Positions 34,637-42,290 of a DNA stretch of 64,000 nucleotides are shown piece after piece. The stretch is from assembly GCF_041261205.1 (NCBI RefSeq), contig NZ_JBGCCH010000022.1, positions 92,292-156,291 on the forward strand. Direction: 5' to 3'. Position 1 is the first letter of the stretch, and each line of letters starts with the position of its first letter. Under the pieces are notes generated by a model. The model saw only the letters and a list, made by a program, of their open reading frames with translations. It made no database searches and was not told where the DNA came from. Made by a program: the position numbers and the translations under genes. The DNA is from Catenulispora sp. MAP5-51. GTDB lineage: Bacteria; Actinomycetota; Actinomycetes; Streptomycetales; Catenulisporaceae.

Positions 34637-34713
34637 GTCGCGGGGAATCGGTCGTTCCCCGCGACAGCCAGCCCACTGACATCCTGATGTCGCTGAGCCG
34701 CACCTCAGTGGGC
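34637..34713. repeat. Two further inverted repeats between convergent secreted-protein genes
   Basis: GTCGCGGGGAA-N7-TTCCCCGCGAC at 34637-34665 (perfect 11-bp arms) and GCCCACTGA-N25-TCAGTGGGC at 34671-34713 (perfect 9-bp arms). With the palindrome at 34581 this makes three inverted repeats in about 130 bases, more than simple termination needs. Confidence 0.75.
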
Positions 34714-34728
34714 GCCGGCCCGCACAGA

Positions 34729-34974
34729 TCAGTAGTAGACGTAGCCACCATAGGTCTGCCACGGGGTCCACGAGCCGTCGATTTCGCACTTGACCCGATC
34801 AGCGGGCCAGTTGCCGAAGTTGATGAGGATATACGTCTGGCAACCCGCCCAGGTGCTGGAGGTGTCGACACGGTGCCAGTCGGCTGCATGGGCGGCCGGT
34901 GCGGCGAGCATCAGCGTACCGACTGCCGCCACGGCGCAGGTGCTGATCTTGAGTTTGTGCTTCATTGCTTTCAT
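34729..34974 (-). CDS. Small secreted two-cysteine peptide
   Basis: 81 residues from ATG 34974, with GAGGA upstream (34965 is an alternative start). The signal peptide runs MKAMKHKLKISTCAVAAVGT and on to AAPAAHA, leaving a mature peptide of about 50 residues, rich in Trp and Tyr, with two Cys (TWAGCQTY, RVKCEID) and the ending GGYVYY. Not recognised; the size and export signal resemble small secreted actinomycete peptides of the lactococcin-972-like kind, but the family match is not certain. Convergent with another small secreted gene. Confidence 0.65.
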   Translation of the reverse strand: MKAMKHKLKISTCAVAAVGTLMLAAPAAHAADWHRVDTSSTWAGCQTYILINFGNWPADRVKCEIDGSWTPWQTYGGYVYY

Positions 34975-35663
34975 CGGATTGTCCTCTGCGGGTGTCAGGG
35001 TCGTCCTGGAAGGACGACGCGGTTGTCCCGGGTCACATGGATCTTCGGTGACACAGTCCGGGACAATTTTTGCGGCTTTTGCCCGCCTGAGAAGTGATTT
35101 GGTACGGCGTGTCCGGGCACCTTCCTTCGAAAGCTGGACGCTGATGTCCGCCCTCGGCACCCGGATTCCGGCCGGCCGTGGACCGGCCGCCGCCGCGCAG
35201 GCGTGGTCGACTTCCTCGCGGGGTGTACGCGTCGCACCCGGCCGTTCGGTGTCGGGCGCGACCGGTGAGGTGGTAGATCTCGACCTTGTGTCGCAGCTCC
35301 AGGTAGTGGAAGCAGACGTCCAGAGCTGCGGCCCTGGCCGCGCGGGTGGCTGGCGCCGCCGAGTGCAGGACCTTGCCGAAGTAGCGGTCCGCGTCGGCGG
35401 GCTCCATCTCCCACAGCGGCCGCTCGAACCAGTTCCTTTGGGCTGGCGTACAAACGCCGGGTCCCGCACCGGTAGCACCAACCGGTGCGGGATCCGGCCG
35501 ACGGCCGTGCCCGCTGCGATCCCAGCCCAGCCCCACGCTGGCCGACGCGGTGGCGGCGCGAGTTCGCAACGCGGGCCACACGTTCGCAGGAGCACGACCG
35601 CCGAACCATGCCGCCGCCCGTCGGCTTCCGGCAATACGCCGGCGGCGGCACGCGTCCCTGGCT
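34975..35663. other. Region without intact gene, containing integrase remnant
   Basis: About 690 bases between the secreted peptide gene and the dioxygenase, both on the minus strand. Frames are open here, but only the integrase-like stretch at 35204-35437 resembles a protein family. The hairpin-rich promoter of the secreted peptide gene is probably at its left end. Nothing else is seen. Confidence 0.6.
35204..35437 (-). pseudogene. Remnant of a tyrosine recombinase (phage-type integrase) N-terminal domain
   Basis: One minus-strand frame encodes about 78 residues that look like the N-terminal core-binding domain of actinomycete site-specific integrases: NWFERPLWEMEPADADRYF, GKVLHSAAPATRAARAAALD, then FHYLELRHKVEIYHLTG and a PRG close. 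In intact proteins this is followed by the catalytic domain with R-H-R-Y; none is found here in any frame. The flanks show no family similarity, so this is a decayed fragment of a mobile element. Confidence 0.6.
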
Positions 35664-36602
35664 CTACTGCGACTGCCAGAGCGAGGGGACGTTCGGGGGC
35701 TCCCAGCCGACCTGGGAGGTGTGCCCTTGCAGGCACACGTAGGTGACGCCGTTGTAGGTCACGGTGTCGCCGGCCTTGTAGGCGTGTCCGGCGACCCAGG
35801 TGCCGGAGGGCGGCGGGTTGCCGCCGCCGGGGCCCTGCGGGACGTTCAGGACGAAGTCGAAGGCCGCCGCCTCACCGGCACCCTGCGGGGTGACGTCCAT
35901 CAGCAGACGCGCGTCGAAGATGGTGTCGGTGGAATTCTGCGGGACGCCGGGGAAATACAGCTGCGTGGTGAGGATCGGCTGGTTGGGGGCCTGGACCTTG
36001 ACGTGGATGTGCTTGGTGCGGCCGGGGTACAGGCCGGGCACGATCGTGGTCAGGGTGAAGTTCCCGTTGGCGTCGGTGTACTGGTGGCCGCGGAAGGTGA
36101 AGCCGGTCATGTCGTAGTCGCCGCCGTCGTCGGCCTGCCAGAAGTCCAGCAGCGCCGCCGCGATCGGCAGGCATGACAAGCCGTAGACGACGCCGGTGAC
36201 GGTCAGCGGCGTGCCCGGGATGCCGGGGCCGGCCAGCACGGTGCGCTGCGGGGAGTTCGGCTTGAAGTACGGCCCCTCGATCTGGTCGATGGTCGGGGCG
36301 TCGCCGTCGTGGCACGCCGGGGTGATGGCACGCGGGCCGGCCGGGCCGGTGGCGACGGGCTCGGCGTGGCCGGCCTGGCCGACATTGCCAGCGGGCTCGG
36401 TGTGGTCGGCATGGTCGGCGTGATCGGCGTGATCGGCGTGATCGGCGTGATCGGCGTGATCGGCGGCGGACGCGTCGTTGGCGAAGGCGCCGGTGTCGAC
36501 CAGCAGCGGCACCGCGAGCCCGCCGGCCACGGCGGCCTTCAGCAGCGCCTTGCGGGAGATGGCGGGCGGGGCGGGCGGCTCCGGCTCCTCGGGGACGGGC
36601 AT
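35664..36602 (-). CDS. Secreted intradiol dioxygenase-like protein with His-Asp-Ala repeats and C-terminal chitin-binding domain
   Basis: 312 residues from ATG 36602, with GGAG five bases upstream. An N-terminal Tat-like signal (SRKALLKAAVAGGLAVPLL) is followed by a low-complexity (Asp-His-Ala)n run, then an intradiol-ring-cleavage dioxygenase domain (IEGPYFKPNSPQRTVL; DFWQADDGGDYDM; GRTKHIHVKVQAPN) with candidate ligands of the 2-Tyr/2-His iron site. The last 45 residues (WVAGHAYKAGDTVTYNGVTYVC, GWEPPNVPSLW) are a CBM5/12 chitin-binding module. Extracellular dioxygenases of this kind are known in Streptomyces with CBMs and may act on lignin-derived or other catechols bound to polymer. Confidence 0.85.
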   Translation of the reverse strand: MPVPEEPEPPAPPAISRKALLKAAVAGGLAVPLLVDTGAFANDASAADHADHADHADHADHADHADHTEPAGNVGQAGHAEPVATGPAGPRAITPACHDGDAPTIDQIEGPYFKPNSPQRTVLAGPGIPGTPLTVTGVVYGLSCLPIAAALLDFWQADDGGDYDMTGFTFRGHQYTDANGNFTLTTIVPGLYPGRTKHIHVKVQAPNQPILTTQLYFPGVPQNSTDTIFDARLLMDVTPQGAGEAAAFDFVLNVPQGPGGGNPPPSGTWVAGHAYKAGDTVTYNGVTYVCLQGHTSQVGWEPPNVPSLWQSQ

Positions 36603-36647
36603 GGCGGCTCCTTCGGTGGCGGCGCATACGGCGGGGGCGAGAAGGCG

Positions 36648-36703
36648 GTGGCGGTGGCGGTGGCGGTGGCGGTGGCGGTGGCGGTGGCGGTGGCGGTGGC
36701 GGC
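36648..36703. repeat. (GGTGGC)n hexanucleotide array
   Basis: About nine copies of GGTGGC in the promoter or 5' region of the dioxygenase gene, between it and the AraC gene. In the minus frame it would extend the dioxygenase with His-Arg repeats, but the ribosome site places the start downstream. Slippage in such a run could change promoter spacing. Confidence 0.85.
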
Positions 36704-36794
36704 AGGACCCTGCCATGGGGCCTGATCTGCTGGTGAATCTAGGCACTGCGCCGGGCCGCCGAAATGGACTAGACCACGGGATCGTGGTGCATTC

Positions 36795-36850
36795 CTCGGG
36801 TGCTCCGGTGCTCCGGTGCTCCGGCGCTCAGGCGCTCAGGCGCTCAGGCG
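36795..36850. repeat. 9-bp tandem repeats at 3' end of AraC gene
   Basis: GGTGCTCCG three times, then GCGCTCAGG three times, running into the last codons of the AraC-type gene. A similar GGCTCAGGAC-like array lies at 37785-37825 on the other side of that gene. Confidence 0.75.
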
Positions 36851-37737
36851 CGCCGCCGGAACTCCCCCGGGCTGAGCCCGGTCTCGCGCCGGAAGAACCG
36901 GCAGAAGTAGGCGGGATCGGCGAACCCGGTCTGGTCCGAGACCTGTCGGATGGTCAGATCGGTGCCGGCCAGCAGCCGCTTGGCCTCCAGCACCCGCTGC
37001 CGCCGCGTCAGCCGGCCCGGCGTCAGGCCGGTCTGCTCCCGGACGAGTTCGTGCAGGTGGCCCGGGGACACGCCGATCTCGCGGGCGTAGGAGATCAGGG
37101 TCCTGCTCCCCTGGCCGGGTGCCGCGATCAGCCGCAGGAACCGGTCGACCAGCTCGCTCACCTGGTGCACGGCGCCGGGGGTCGGCGCGGCGGGGGCCCC
37201 GGCGATACGCGCCGCGCGCACGATCAGGATGTGGAGACAGGCCCGCAGCACCCCTTCGTGGCCGGGGGCGGCCGTCCTCAGCTCGTGCTCCATCTCCCCC
37301 GCCAGCGCCAGCAGCGCGGCCATCTGGGCGGCGCTCGGGCTGAGCCAGGTGAGCGTGTGCAGAGCGCGCAGCAGTGGGACGTCCTCGGGATGGCGTACCA
37401 GAAAGTCCTCGTTGAACAGCAGCACCGAGCCCTCGACGCCCTGCGCGTCCTCCCAGTGGTGCACCTGGCCCGGCGCGATCACGCCGAAGTGCGGCGGGGT
37501 GATCGGCCAGGGCTGGGAGTCCACGACGTGCAGGCCGCGGCCGCCCGTCACCAGCACGATCTCGTAGAACGTGTGCCGGTGCGGGAAGTCGGCCAGCGAG
37601 AGCGGCCCGACGCGCTGGAACGAGCCCGCCGCGAAGGGCAGGAGGGCGACCTCGGGGACCTCCAGCTCGTGCAGGTCCAGCCCGCCGCGGCCGGCGCCGG
37701 GCCCGCGCTCGTTGGGGGACGGCGCCGAAACGTCCAT
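36844..37737 (-). CDS. AraC-family transcriptional regulator
   Basis: 297 residues from ATG 37737. The N-terminal cupin-like sensor domain (FPHRHTFYEIVLVTGGRGLHVVDSQPWPITPPHFGVIAPGQVHHWE) is followed by the double HTH of AraC proteins at about 200-297 (YAREIGVSPGHLHELVREQTGLTPGRLTRRQRVLEAKRLLAG; DLTIRQVSDQTGFADPAYFCRFFRRETGLSPGEFRRR). It is upstream of the secreted dioxygenase gene on the same strand and may activate it, since such cupin-AraC proteins often sense small aromatic or sugar ligands; that is inference. Confidence 0.92.
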   Translation of the reverse strand: MDVSAPSPNERGPGAGRGGLDLHELEVPEVALLPFAAGSFQRVGPLSLADFPHRHTFYEIVLVTGGRGLHVVDSQPWPITPPHFGVIAPGQVHHWEDAQGVEGSVLLFNEDFLVRHPEDVPLLRALHTLTWLSPSAAQMAALLALAGEMEHELRTAAPGHEGVLRACLHILIVRAARIAGAPAAPTPGAVHQVSELVDRFLRLIAAPGQGSRTLISYAREIGVSPGHLHELVREQTGLTPGRLTRRQRVLEAKRLLAGTDLTIRQVSDQTGFADPAYFCRFFRRETGLSPGEFRRRA

Positions 37738-37784
37738 AGCGGCATCCTGCGATGCCGGTGCGCCGCGCGTCCAGCCCGGCTCAG

Positions 37785-37826
37785 GACGGCTCAGAACAGC
37801 TCAGGCCGGCTCAGGACGACTCAGGA
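37785..37826. repeat. 9-10-bp tandem repeats between AraC and S1 protease genes
   Basis: Five imperfect copies of GGCTCAGGAC/GGCTCAGAAC end at the last codons of the protease gene. Related to the array at 36795-36850. Confidence 0.7.
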
Positions 37827-38717
37827 GCCCGAGGTGGCCCGGTAGATCTTCGCGATCCGCTCGGAGAAGTAGATGCTGTAGGACGTGTTCGGCGAGTTGC
37901 CGCCCTGTTCGTAGCCGCCGAGCACGCCGACCAGCCGGTCCCCCGAGGCGATGAACGGGCTGCCGCTGGCGCCGTCCGGCAGGCCCGAGCAGTCCAGCTC
38001 CATCTGGGTGTCGGTGTACTTCTTCGTCTTCGTGGTGCAGCCGACCGGCCGGGACGCCAGCAGCGGATAGGACGCGATGCTGATCGAGTTCGCGTATCCC
38101 GGCTCGGCGGAGAACGTGTCGGCGCCGGTGAGGCTCTCCAGGGTCTGCGACCCGCCGCCGACCTTGCGCACCTTCAGGAACGCTATGTCGGCGTCCGGGT
38201 CCTCCTTGGCCACCCAGTCCGAGTCCACGTAGGCCGTCGTGGCCACCCACTCCCCGTAGGGCGCGGTCTCGTCGTGGTATCCGGGCACGAACACGATGTG
38301 GTTGTTCCAGCCGGCGTAGAGCTTGTCGTACACGCAGTGCCCCGCGGTCACGATCAGGTCGCCGGACCCGCTGTGCACGACGCTGCCGGTGCAGTAGTGC
38401 GCCGACACCACGCCGCCGACGCTGAAGAACACCGCGCCGACCTTGGGGACCCCGTCGAAGGCGACGGCGTTGAGCTTGCCGTCGGTCGTGGTGCCGGCCG
38501 GGATCGAGCCGGTCAGCGGCGGCCCGGAGCGCAGCAGCGTGTGCGGGTCGTTCGGAGTGGTCTCCATGACGTGCGTGACGACCGTGGTGTGGGCCGCCTC
38601 GCTGCTGGAGGAACTGGCGGCGGCATCAGCGGCGGAAGAGCCGCCGTGGCAGGCCGTCGCCAGCACCGACAAGGCGATGGCTGTGGACGCGAGCAGACCG
38701 TGGCGACGGTTCTTCAT
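37821..38717 (-). CDS. Secreted trypsin-like serine protease (peptidase S1), lipoprotein
   Basis: 298 residues from ATG 38717. The signal peptide ends in a lipobox (LSVLATACHGG), so it is probably membrane-anchored on the outside. Catalytic triad: His in IVTAGHCVYD, Asp in DPDADIAFLKV, Ser in LPDGASGSPFI. A Ser-rich linker follows the lipobox. The layout resembles bacterial glutamyl endopeptidase-like S1 proteins with SGSP. The substrate is unknown. Confidence 0.9.
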   Translation of the reverse strand: MKNRRHGLLASTAIALSVLATACHGGSSAADAAASSSSSEAAHTTVVTHVMETTPNDPHTLLRSGPPLTGSIPAGTTTDGKLNAVAFDGVPKVGAVFFSVGGVVSAHYCTGSVVHSGSGDLIVTAGHCVYDKLYAGWNNHIVFVPGYHDETAPYGEWVATTAYVDSDWVAKEDPDADIAFLKVRKVGGGSQTLESLTGADTFSAEPGYANSISIASYPLLASRPVGCTTKTKKYTDTQMELDCSGLPDGASGSPFIASGDRLVGVLGGYEQGGNSPNTSYSIYFSERIAKIYRATSGS

Positions 38718-38785
38718 AACGCTGAGGATGCCTCCGGATTCGGAACGTTGTCAGTCGCGCAGCATACCGGTCGCGGTCGTCGGGA

Positions 38786-39778
38786 TTACCAATGCACTGA
38801 TAGCGAACGCAGCACCGCGGCACGCACCGGGCCCGGCTCGCCCCCGGCATCGGCCAGGCCGGCGACGAGGCCGGGCAACGATGCGCCGAACGGATCCACG
38901 TCGAACACGAACTCGGATTTCTCGTTGTCCATGATGAGGTCCACCCCCAGCGAGCGGATCCCGGGGAAGAACGTGGCGGTACGCTCGGCCAGCGCGATCA
39001 GCCTCTCCCAGCGCTCGGTCGTGAACCGCTTCACGAAGGCATCGATCTCGCGGCGCTTCCCGCCGTACCACTCGCGCGCCAGGATCTCCCCTTCGCGCTT
39101 CACGCCGGCGGCGTGGGTGACCTTGCCGTCCACCACCGCGAAGCGGAAATCGTAGAAGTCGTTGAGCAAGTGCACGCGGTGCAGCGCGGCGACCGCGTGG
39201 AAGCCGTCGTCGGCCAGCAACTCGGCCACCTGGGCCAGTTCCCGGTTGTCGCCGGAGCTCTGGCCGGGAGCACGCCAGACCTCGAAGCCGGTGCGGGTCC
39301 GGTGCCGGAACAGCTGTGTACGCCAGCCGTCGATCATCCATTCGTCGGAGCCGGCGAACCGCGGTCGCAGGATATTGCTTCTCACCGCCGACACGTCCGA
39401 AAGCTCCAGCAGCGGCAGACCGCTGCTACGCAGGAACTCATCACACTTCGTCCGGTCCAGCGCCAGCAGTGTCTGCTCCACAGAGGCCGCCAGCGTCGCG
39501 CCGGCCTTGGTGACCGCCGTGTCCAGATGTTCCAGCGCGGCCTGGAGTTCCGCGTACCGTGCGCGCTGGCCGCCGACGGGGTTCCCGGCGGTATCAGGGT
39601 GCAGACGTTCGACGAAGACCACCTCGCCGGGAGCGAACTCGGCCTCGGAAGCCACCACGGCGGACCACGGCACGAAACGCGGCTGTGCGAGGCCGGTCTC
39701 CCGCGCCGCACGCGACCATTCGGCGCGCGCCGGCTCGTCGTTCTCGGCGGTCACGACCACCGGGCTCGGGGTGCTCAT
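38786..39778 (-). CDS. STM4014-family ATP-grasp protein
   Basis: 330 residues from ATG 39778, overlapping the upstream gene stop (ATGA). The protein has an ATP-grasp-like core (LDRTKCDEFLRSSGLPLLEL; GDNRELAQVAELL; DFRFAVVDGKVTHAAGVKREGEIL; SLGVDLIMDNEKSEFVFDVDPFGAS), the last part carrying the usual acidic Mg-binding residues. With the LRR gene before it, this is the STM4014/STM4015 pair of unknown function, normally accompanied by STM4011-STM4013 relatives, which are absent from this window. Confidence 0.75.
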   Translation of the reverse strand: MSTPSPVVVTAENDEPARAEWSRAARETGLAQPRFVPWSAVVASEAEFAPGEVVFVERLHPDTAGNPVGGQRARYAELQAALEHLDTAVTKAGATLAASVEQTLLALDRTKCDEFLRSSGLPLLELSDVSAVRSNILRPRFAGSDEWMIDGWRTQLFRHRTRTGFEVWRAPGQSSGDNRELAQVAELLADDGFHAVAALHRVHLLNDFYDFRFAVVDGKVTHAAGVKREGEILAREWYGGKRREIDAFVKRFTTERWERLIALAERTATFFPGIRSLGVDLIMDNEKSEFVFDVDPFGASLPGLVAGLADAGGEPGPVRAAVLRSLSVHW

Positions 39779-40731
39779 TCGGCCACCGCTATGAATCGGT
39801 CGTCGTCGCGGCCCAGCAGGGCTTCGTCCACGTTGATGTCCACTTCCGGGAGGGCTTGCCAGAGCCGTTCGATCAGCGCCTCGCTGATCCAGTGGTGGTG
39901 CAGGTCCAGGCGGCGCAGGTGGGTCAGTGGCTGGCCTGCGAGCAGGGCGGCCACGCCGTCGTCGCCGAGGGTGCCCAGGGCGAGGTCCAGGGATTCCAGT
40001 TGAGCGACGACGGGTGCGTGGGCGAGCAGGGCCGCCAGGGTGTCGGTGTCTTCGGCGTTGCGCAGGCCGAGGTGGCGCAGGGCGGGGAAGGCCGCGCCGG
40101 ACAGGATGCCGGCCAGGTCGGCGGCGTCGGCGCCGCCTTCGTAGATGGAGGTGCCGAGGTAAAGGTCCAGGCCGGTGAGGGCGGGGAGGGTGGAGGTGCC
40201 GATGGCGCGGACGATGTGCGGGGGCAGGCCGCCGGTTTGGAGTGTCAGTTCCCGGAGTCGGTCGTGGGCCAGGGGTTCGATGGTCAGTTCGGCGGTGCCG
40301 CGCAGGCCGAAGGCGAGCAGGTTCGGGAAGGCGGCGAGCAGCGGGCCGGGGTCGGCTTGTTCGATCCAGGAGACTTCGGACATCTCCGAGGGGACGTCTC
40401 CGACGAAGAGGGCTTCCAGGTTGGGGAAGCGGTCGGCGGCGTCCAGGAGGGCGGCGTGGTATTCCTGCCAGCCGGTGCCGGATTCGCAGGAGTCCCAGGC
40501 GGCCAGGGTCAGGGCTTTGACGCGGGTGGTGTCGACGGCGGCGAGGAAGGCGGGCCAGATCTTCTCGCCGTCGGCCTCGTCGTATTCGTCGGCGCCGACG
40601 CGCCAGGCCCAGGCTTCGATGTCCTCGGGGACGCCGCCGGGTTCCAGGTCGGCCGGGTCGTCGTGGGCGAAGGGGAACACCGGCAGCCCGTGGAAGGTGG
40701 TCAGGGCGTCGTGTCGGAAATCCTGGATCAC
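39775..40731 (-). CDS. STM4015-family leucine-rich-repeat protein
   Basis: 318 residues from GTG 40731 (MIQDFRHDALTTFHGLPVFPF). After an N-terminal segment typical of the family (WAWRVGADEYDEADGEKIWPAFLAAVD) come leucine-rich repeats from about residue 90 to 300 (FPNLEALFVGDV; FPNLLAFGLRGT; LPALTGLDLYLGTS; FPALRHLGLRNAE; LTHLRRLDLHHHWIS). Cytosolic, probably a protein-interaction scaffold. Co-transcribed with the ATP-grasp gene by ATGA overlap. TTGTATACAA lies 47 bases upstream. Confidence 0.8.
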   Translation of the reverse strand: MIQDFRHDALTTFHGLPVFPFAHDDPADLEPGGVPEDIEAWAWRVGADEYDEADGEKIWPAFLAAVDTTRVKALTLAAWDSCESGTGWQEYHAALLDAADRFPNLEALFVGDVPSEMSEVSWIEQADPGPLLAAFPNLLAFGLRGTAELTIEPLAHDRLRELTLQTGGLPPHIVRAIGTSTLPALTGLDLYLGTSIYEGGADAADLAGILSGAAFPALRHLGLRNAEDTDTLAALLAHAPVVAQLESLDLALGTLGDDGVAALLAGQPLTHLRRLDLHHHWISEALIERLWQALPEVDINVDEALLGRDDDRFIAVAE

Positions 40732-40777
40732 CCGGGCACGGTATCGGCTGCGGCGGACAGTGTGGCGAGTGGACCGC

Positions 40778-40787
40778 TTGTATACAA
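40778..40787. promoter_or_regulatory. TTGTATACAA palindrome, GntR/FadR-like operator
   Basis: Perfect 10-bp palindrome with GTATAC core, the type bound by FadR-class GntR regulators. It lies upstream of the LRR gene and 40 bases from the end of a truncated GntR-type regulator whose DNA-binding domain is missing. Confidence 0.45.
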
Positions 40788-40827
40788 TCCACGTATCAGG
40801 GCTTTGAGCGTTGACCTGCCGAGAAGG

Positions 40828-41146
40828 TCACTGCTCTTTGTGCACGTCCCGCCCCCGCGCGATGTGCCGGACCACGACGCGGGCGGCCTTGTCCGGGTCG
40901 CCGGATTCCAGGACCTCGACGATCTCGCGGTGTTCGCGCCAGGAATCCTGGGCGCGGCGGGGCAGCTTGGCGGTGTAGACCCATTCCATCTTCCATCGGA
41001 GCTGGGTGATCAGCTCGGTGAGGGTCCGACTGCCGGAGGCCTGGGCCAGCACCTCGTGGAACCGGCTGTTGAGCCGGGCCAGTTCCTCCAGGCGGCCGGC
41101 GGCCAGCGCGTCGTCGGCCAGCGCCACCAGTTCCTTGAGCCGGCCG
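40828..41146 (-). pseudogene. Truncated GntR-family regulator (FCD domain only)
   Basis: The minus frame ending at 40828 encodes the C-terminal ligand domain (FCD) of a FadR-type GntR regulator: RLKELVALADDALAAGRLEELARLNSRFHEVLAQASGSRTLTELI, WREHREIVEVLESGDPDKAARVVVRHIARGRDVH, with the FHE and EHREI His residues. Similarity stops near 41146, and no winged-helix domain is found upstream in any frame. Directly across that point the plus strand begins the C-terminal part of a symporter gene, so both genes lost their 5' parts together. Confidence 0.75.
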
Positions 41147-41352
41147 AAAGCCTGGCCTCGGGGCTGCCGATGGCGGCGGTGCTGTTCCCGGGGCACGAGC
41201 TGAGCCTGATGGTGCTGCCGCTGATGGTGTTCCACCAGGTGCAGCTGATGGCGTGCACGGTGCTGGCACGACGGTGGGGAAACCAGAGCGCCGGCTCCGG
41301 CGCGCAGGCCGACGGTCCGGCCGGGCAGCGGCTGGCCGCGGCGCGCGCTTGA
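41147..41352 (+). pseudogene. 3' fragment of a bile acid:sodium symporter family gene
   Basis: The plus frame from about 41147 to 41352 reads SLASGLPMAAVLFPGHELSLMVLPLMVFHQVQLMACTVLARRWG, the last two transmembrane helices of BASS/YfeH-type symporters, followed by a polar tail. Everything upstream of the first Ser is in the FCD remnant of the opposite strand, so about 250 N-terminal residues are missing. There is no start codon in a plausible place. Confidence 0.75.
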
Positions 41353-41391
41353 GAATTCTCCCCGTCCGCCCCGCGTGCGAGTCTTGATCGT

Positions 41392-42216
41392 GTGAACCCA
41401 CCTCAAGTCATCGCCACCGACCTGGACCGCACCCTGTTGCTGAGCGGCGGCGGTACGTCCGAGCGCACGCGCGCCGCCCTGGACCTGGCCATGGAGCGCG
41501 GTGCGCACGTGATAGCCGTGACCGCGCGGCCGATCCGGTGGCTGGACCGGCTCAAGCCGTGCTTCGGGCAGCTGCCGCACGTCATCGCCTCCAACGGGGC
41601 GGTGTGCTACGACCTGGCGGACGGCCGGGCCTACGACGCGCGGCCGTTCGAGCCGGCGACGCTGCCGAAACTGTTGGCCGGGCTGCGCGCGGCGCTGCCG
41701 GACGCGCGGTTCGCGATGGAGACGGCCTACGGCATGGTGCGCGAGGACGGCTACGAGCTGTCGACCTTCGACCAGGACGGCGATGACGCCGGACGGCTGG
41801 TGGTGCCGTACGAGGACCTGGCCTCGGCGGTGGCGGACCAGCCGGTGTTGAAGGTCCTGACCACGGACCGGGCCCGCGACAGCGCCGAGATGTTCGCCGA
41901 GGCGAGCCCGGCGGTCGGGACGCTCGGCCATCTCACCTACTCCACCCGGTTCGGGGTGCTGGAGCTGGGGCCGCCCGGGGTCACCAAGGCCACGACGCTG
42001 GCGGCGTGGTGTGCCGAACGCGGTATCGAGGCCGCCGACGTGGTGGCGTTCGGGGACATGCCGAACGACATCCCGATGCTGGCCTGGGCCGGGCGGTCGT
42101 ACGCGGTGGCCAACGCGCTGCCGGAGGTGAAGGAGGCCGCGAAGGGCCTCACGGCGAGCAACGACGACGACGGTGTGGCGCTGATCGTGGAAGGGCTCTT
42201 CGATACCCGAGGCTGA
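41392..42216 (+). CDS. Cof-type HAD hydrolase
   Basis: 274 residues from GTG 41392. HAD motif I is VIATDLDRTLL; motif II is AVTARP; the C2-type cap lies between about 85 and 190; and the C-terminal VTKATTLAAWCAERGIEAADVVAFGDMPNDIPMLAWAG carries the Lys and the GDxxND motif of Cof-type phosphatases. It probably hydrolyses phosphorylated sugars or cofactors in the cytosol. Single gene, downstream of the deletion scar. Confidence 0.9.
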   Translation: MNPPQVIATDLDRTLLLSGGGTSERTRAALDLAMERGAHVIAVTARPIRWLDRLKPCFGQLPHVIASNGAVCYDLADGRAYDARPFEPATLPKLLAGLRAALPDARFAMETAYGMVREDGYELSTFDQDGDDAGRLVVPYEDLASAVADQPVLKVLTTDRARDSAEMFAEASPAVGTLGHLTYSTRFGVLELGPPGVTKATTLAAWCAERGIEAADVVAFGDMPNDIPMLAWAGRSYAVANALPEVKEAAKGLTASNDDDGVALIVEGLFDTRG

Positions 42217-42290
42217 AATCAGGCCCACCTTCATCTCGTATACCGAGACAGATCTTCTCGAATATCGAACAGCTCGCTAGAGTCTCCGGC

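Noticed and set aside
35033..35581. Complete gene at the integrase-like segment
   Set aside because: Only the middle 78 residues resemble recombinases; both ends are unrelated and no catalytic domain follows.
36603..36746. N-terminal His-Arg extension of the dioxygenase encoded by the (GGTGGC)n array
   Set aside because: The ribosome site GGAG and the Tat-like signal place the start at 36602, after the array.
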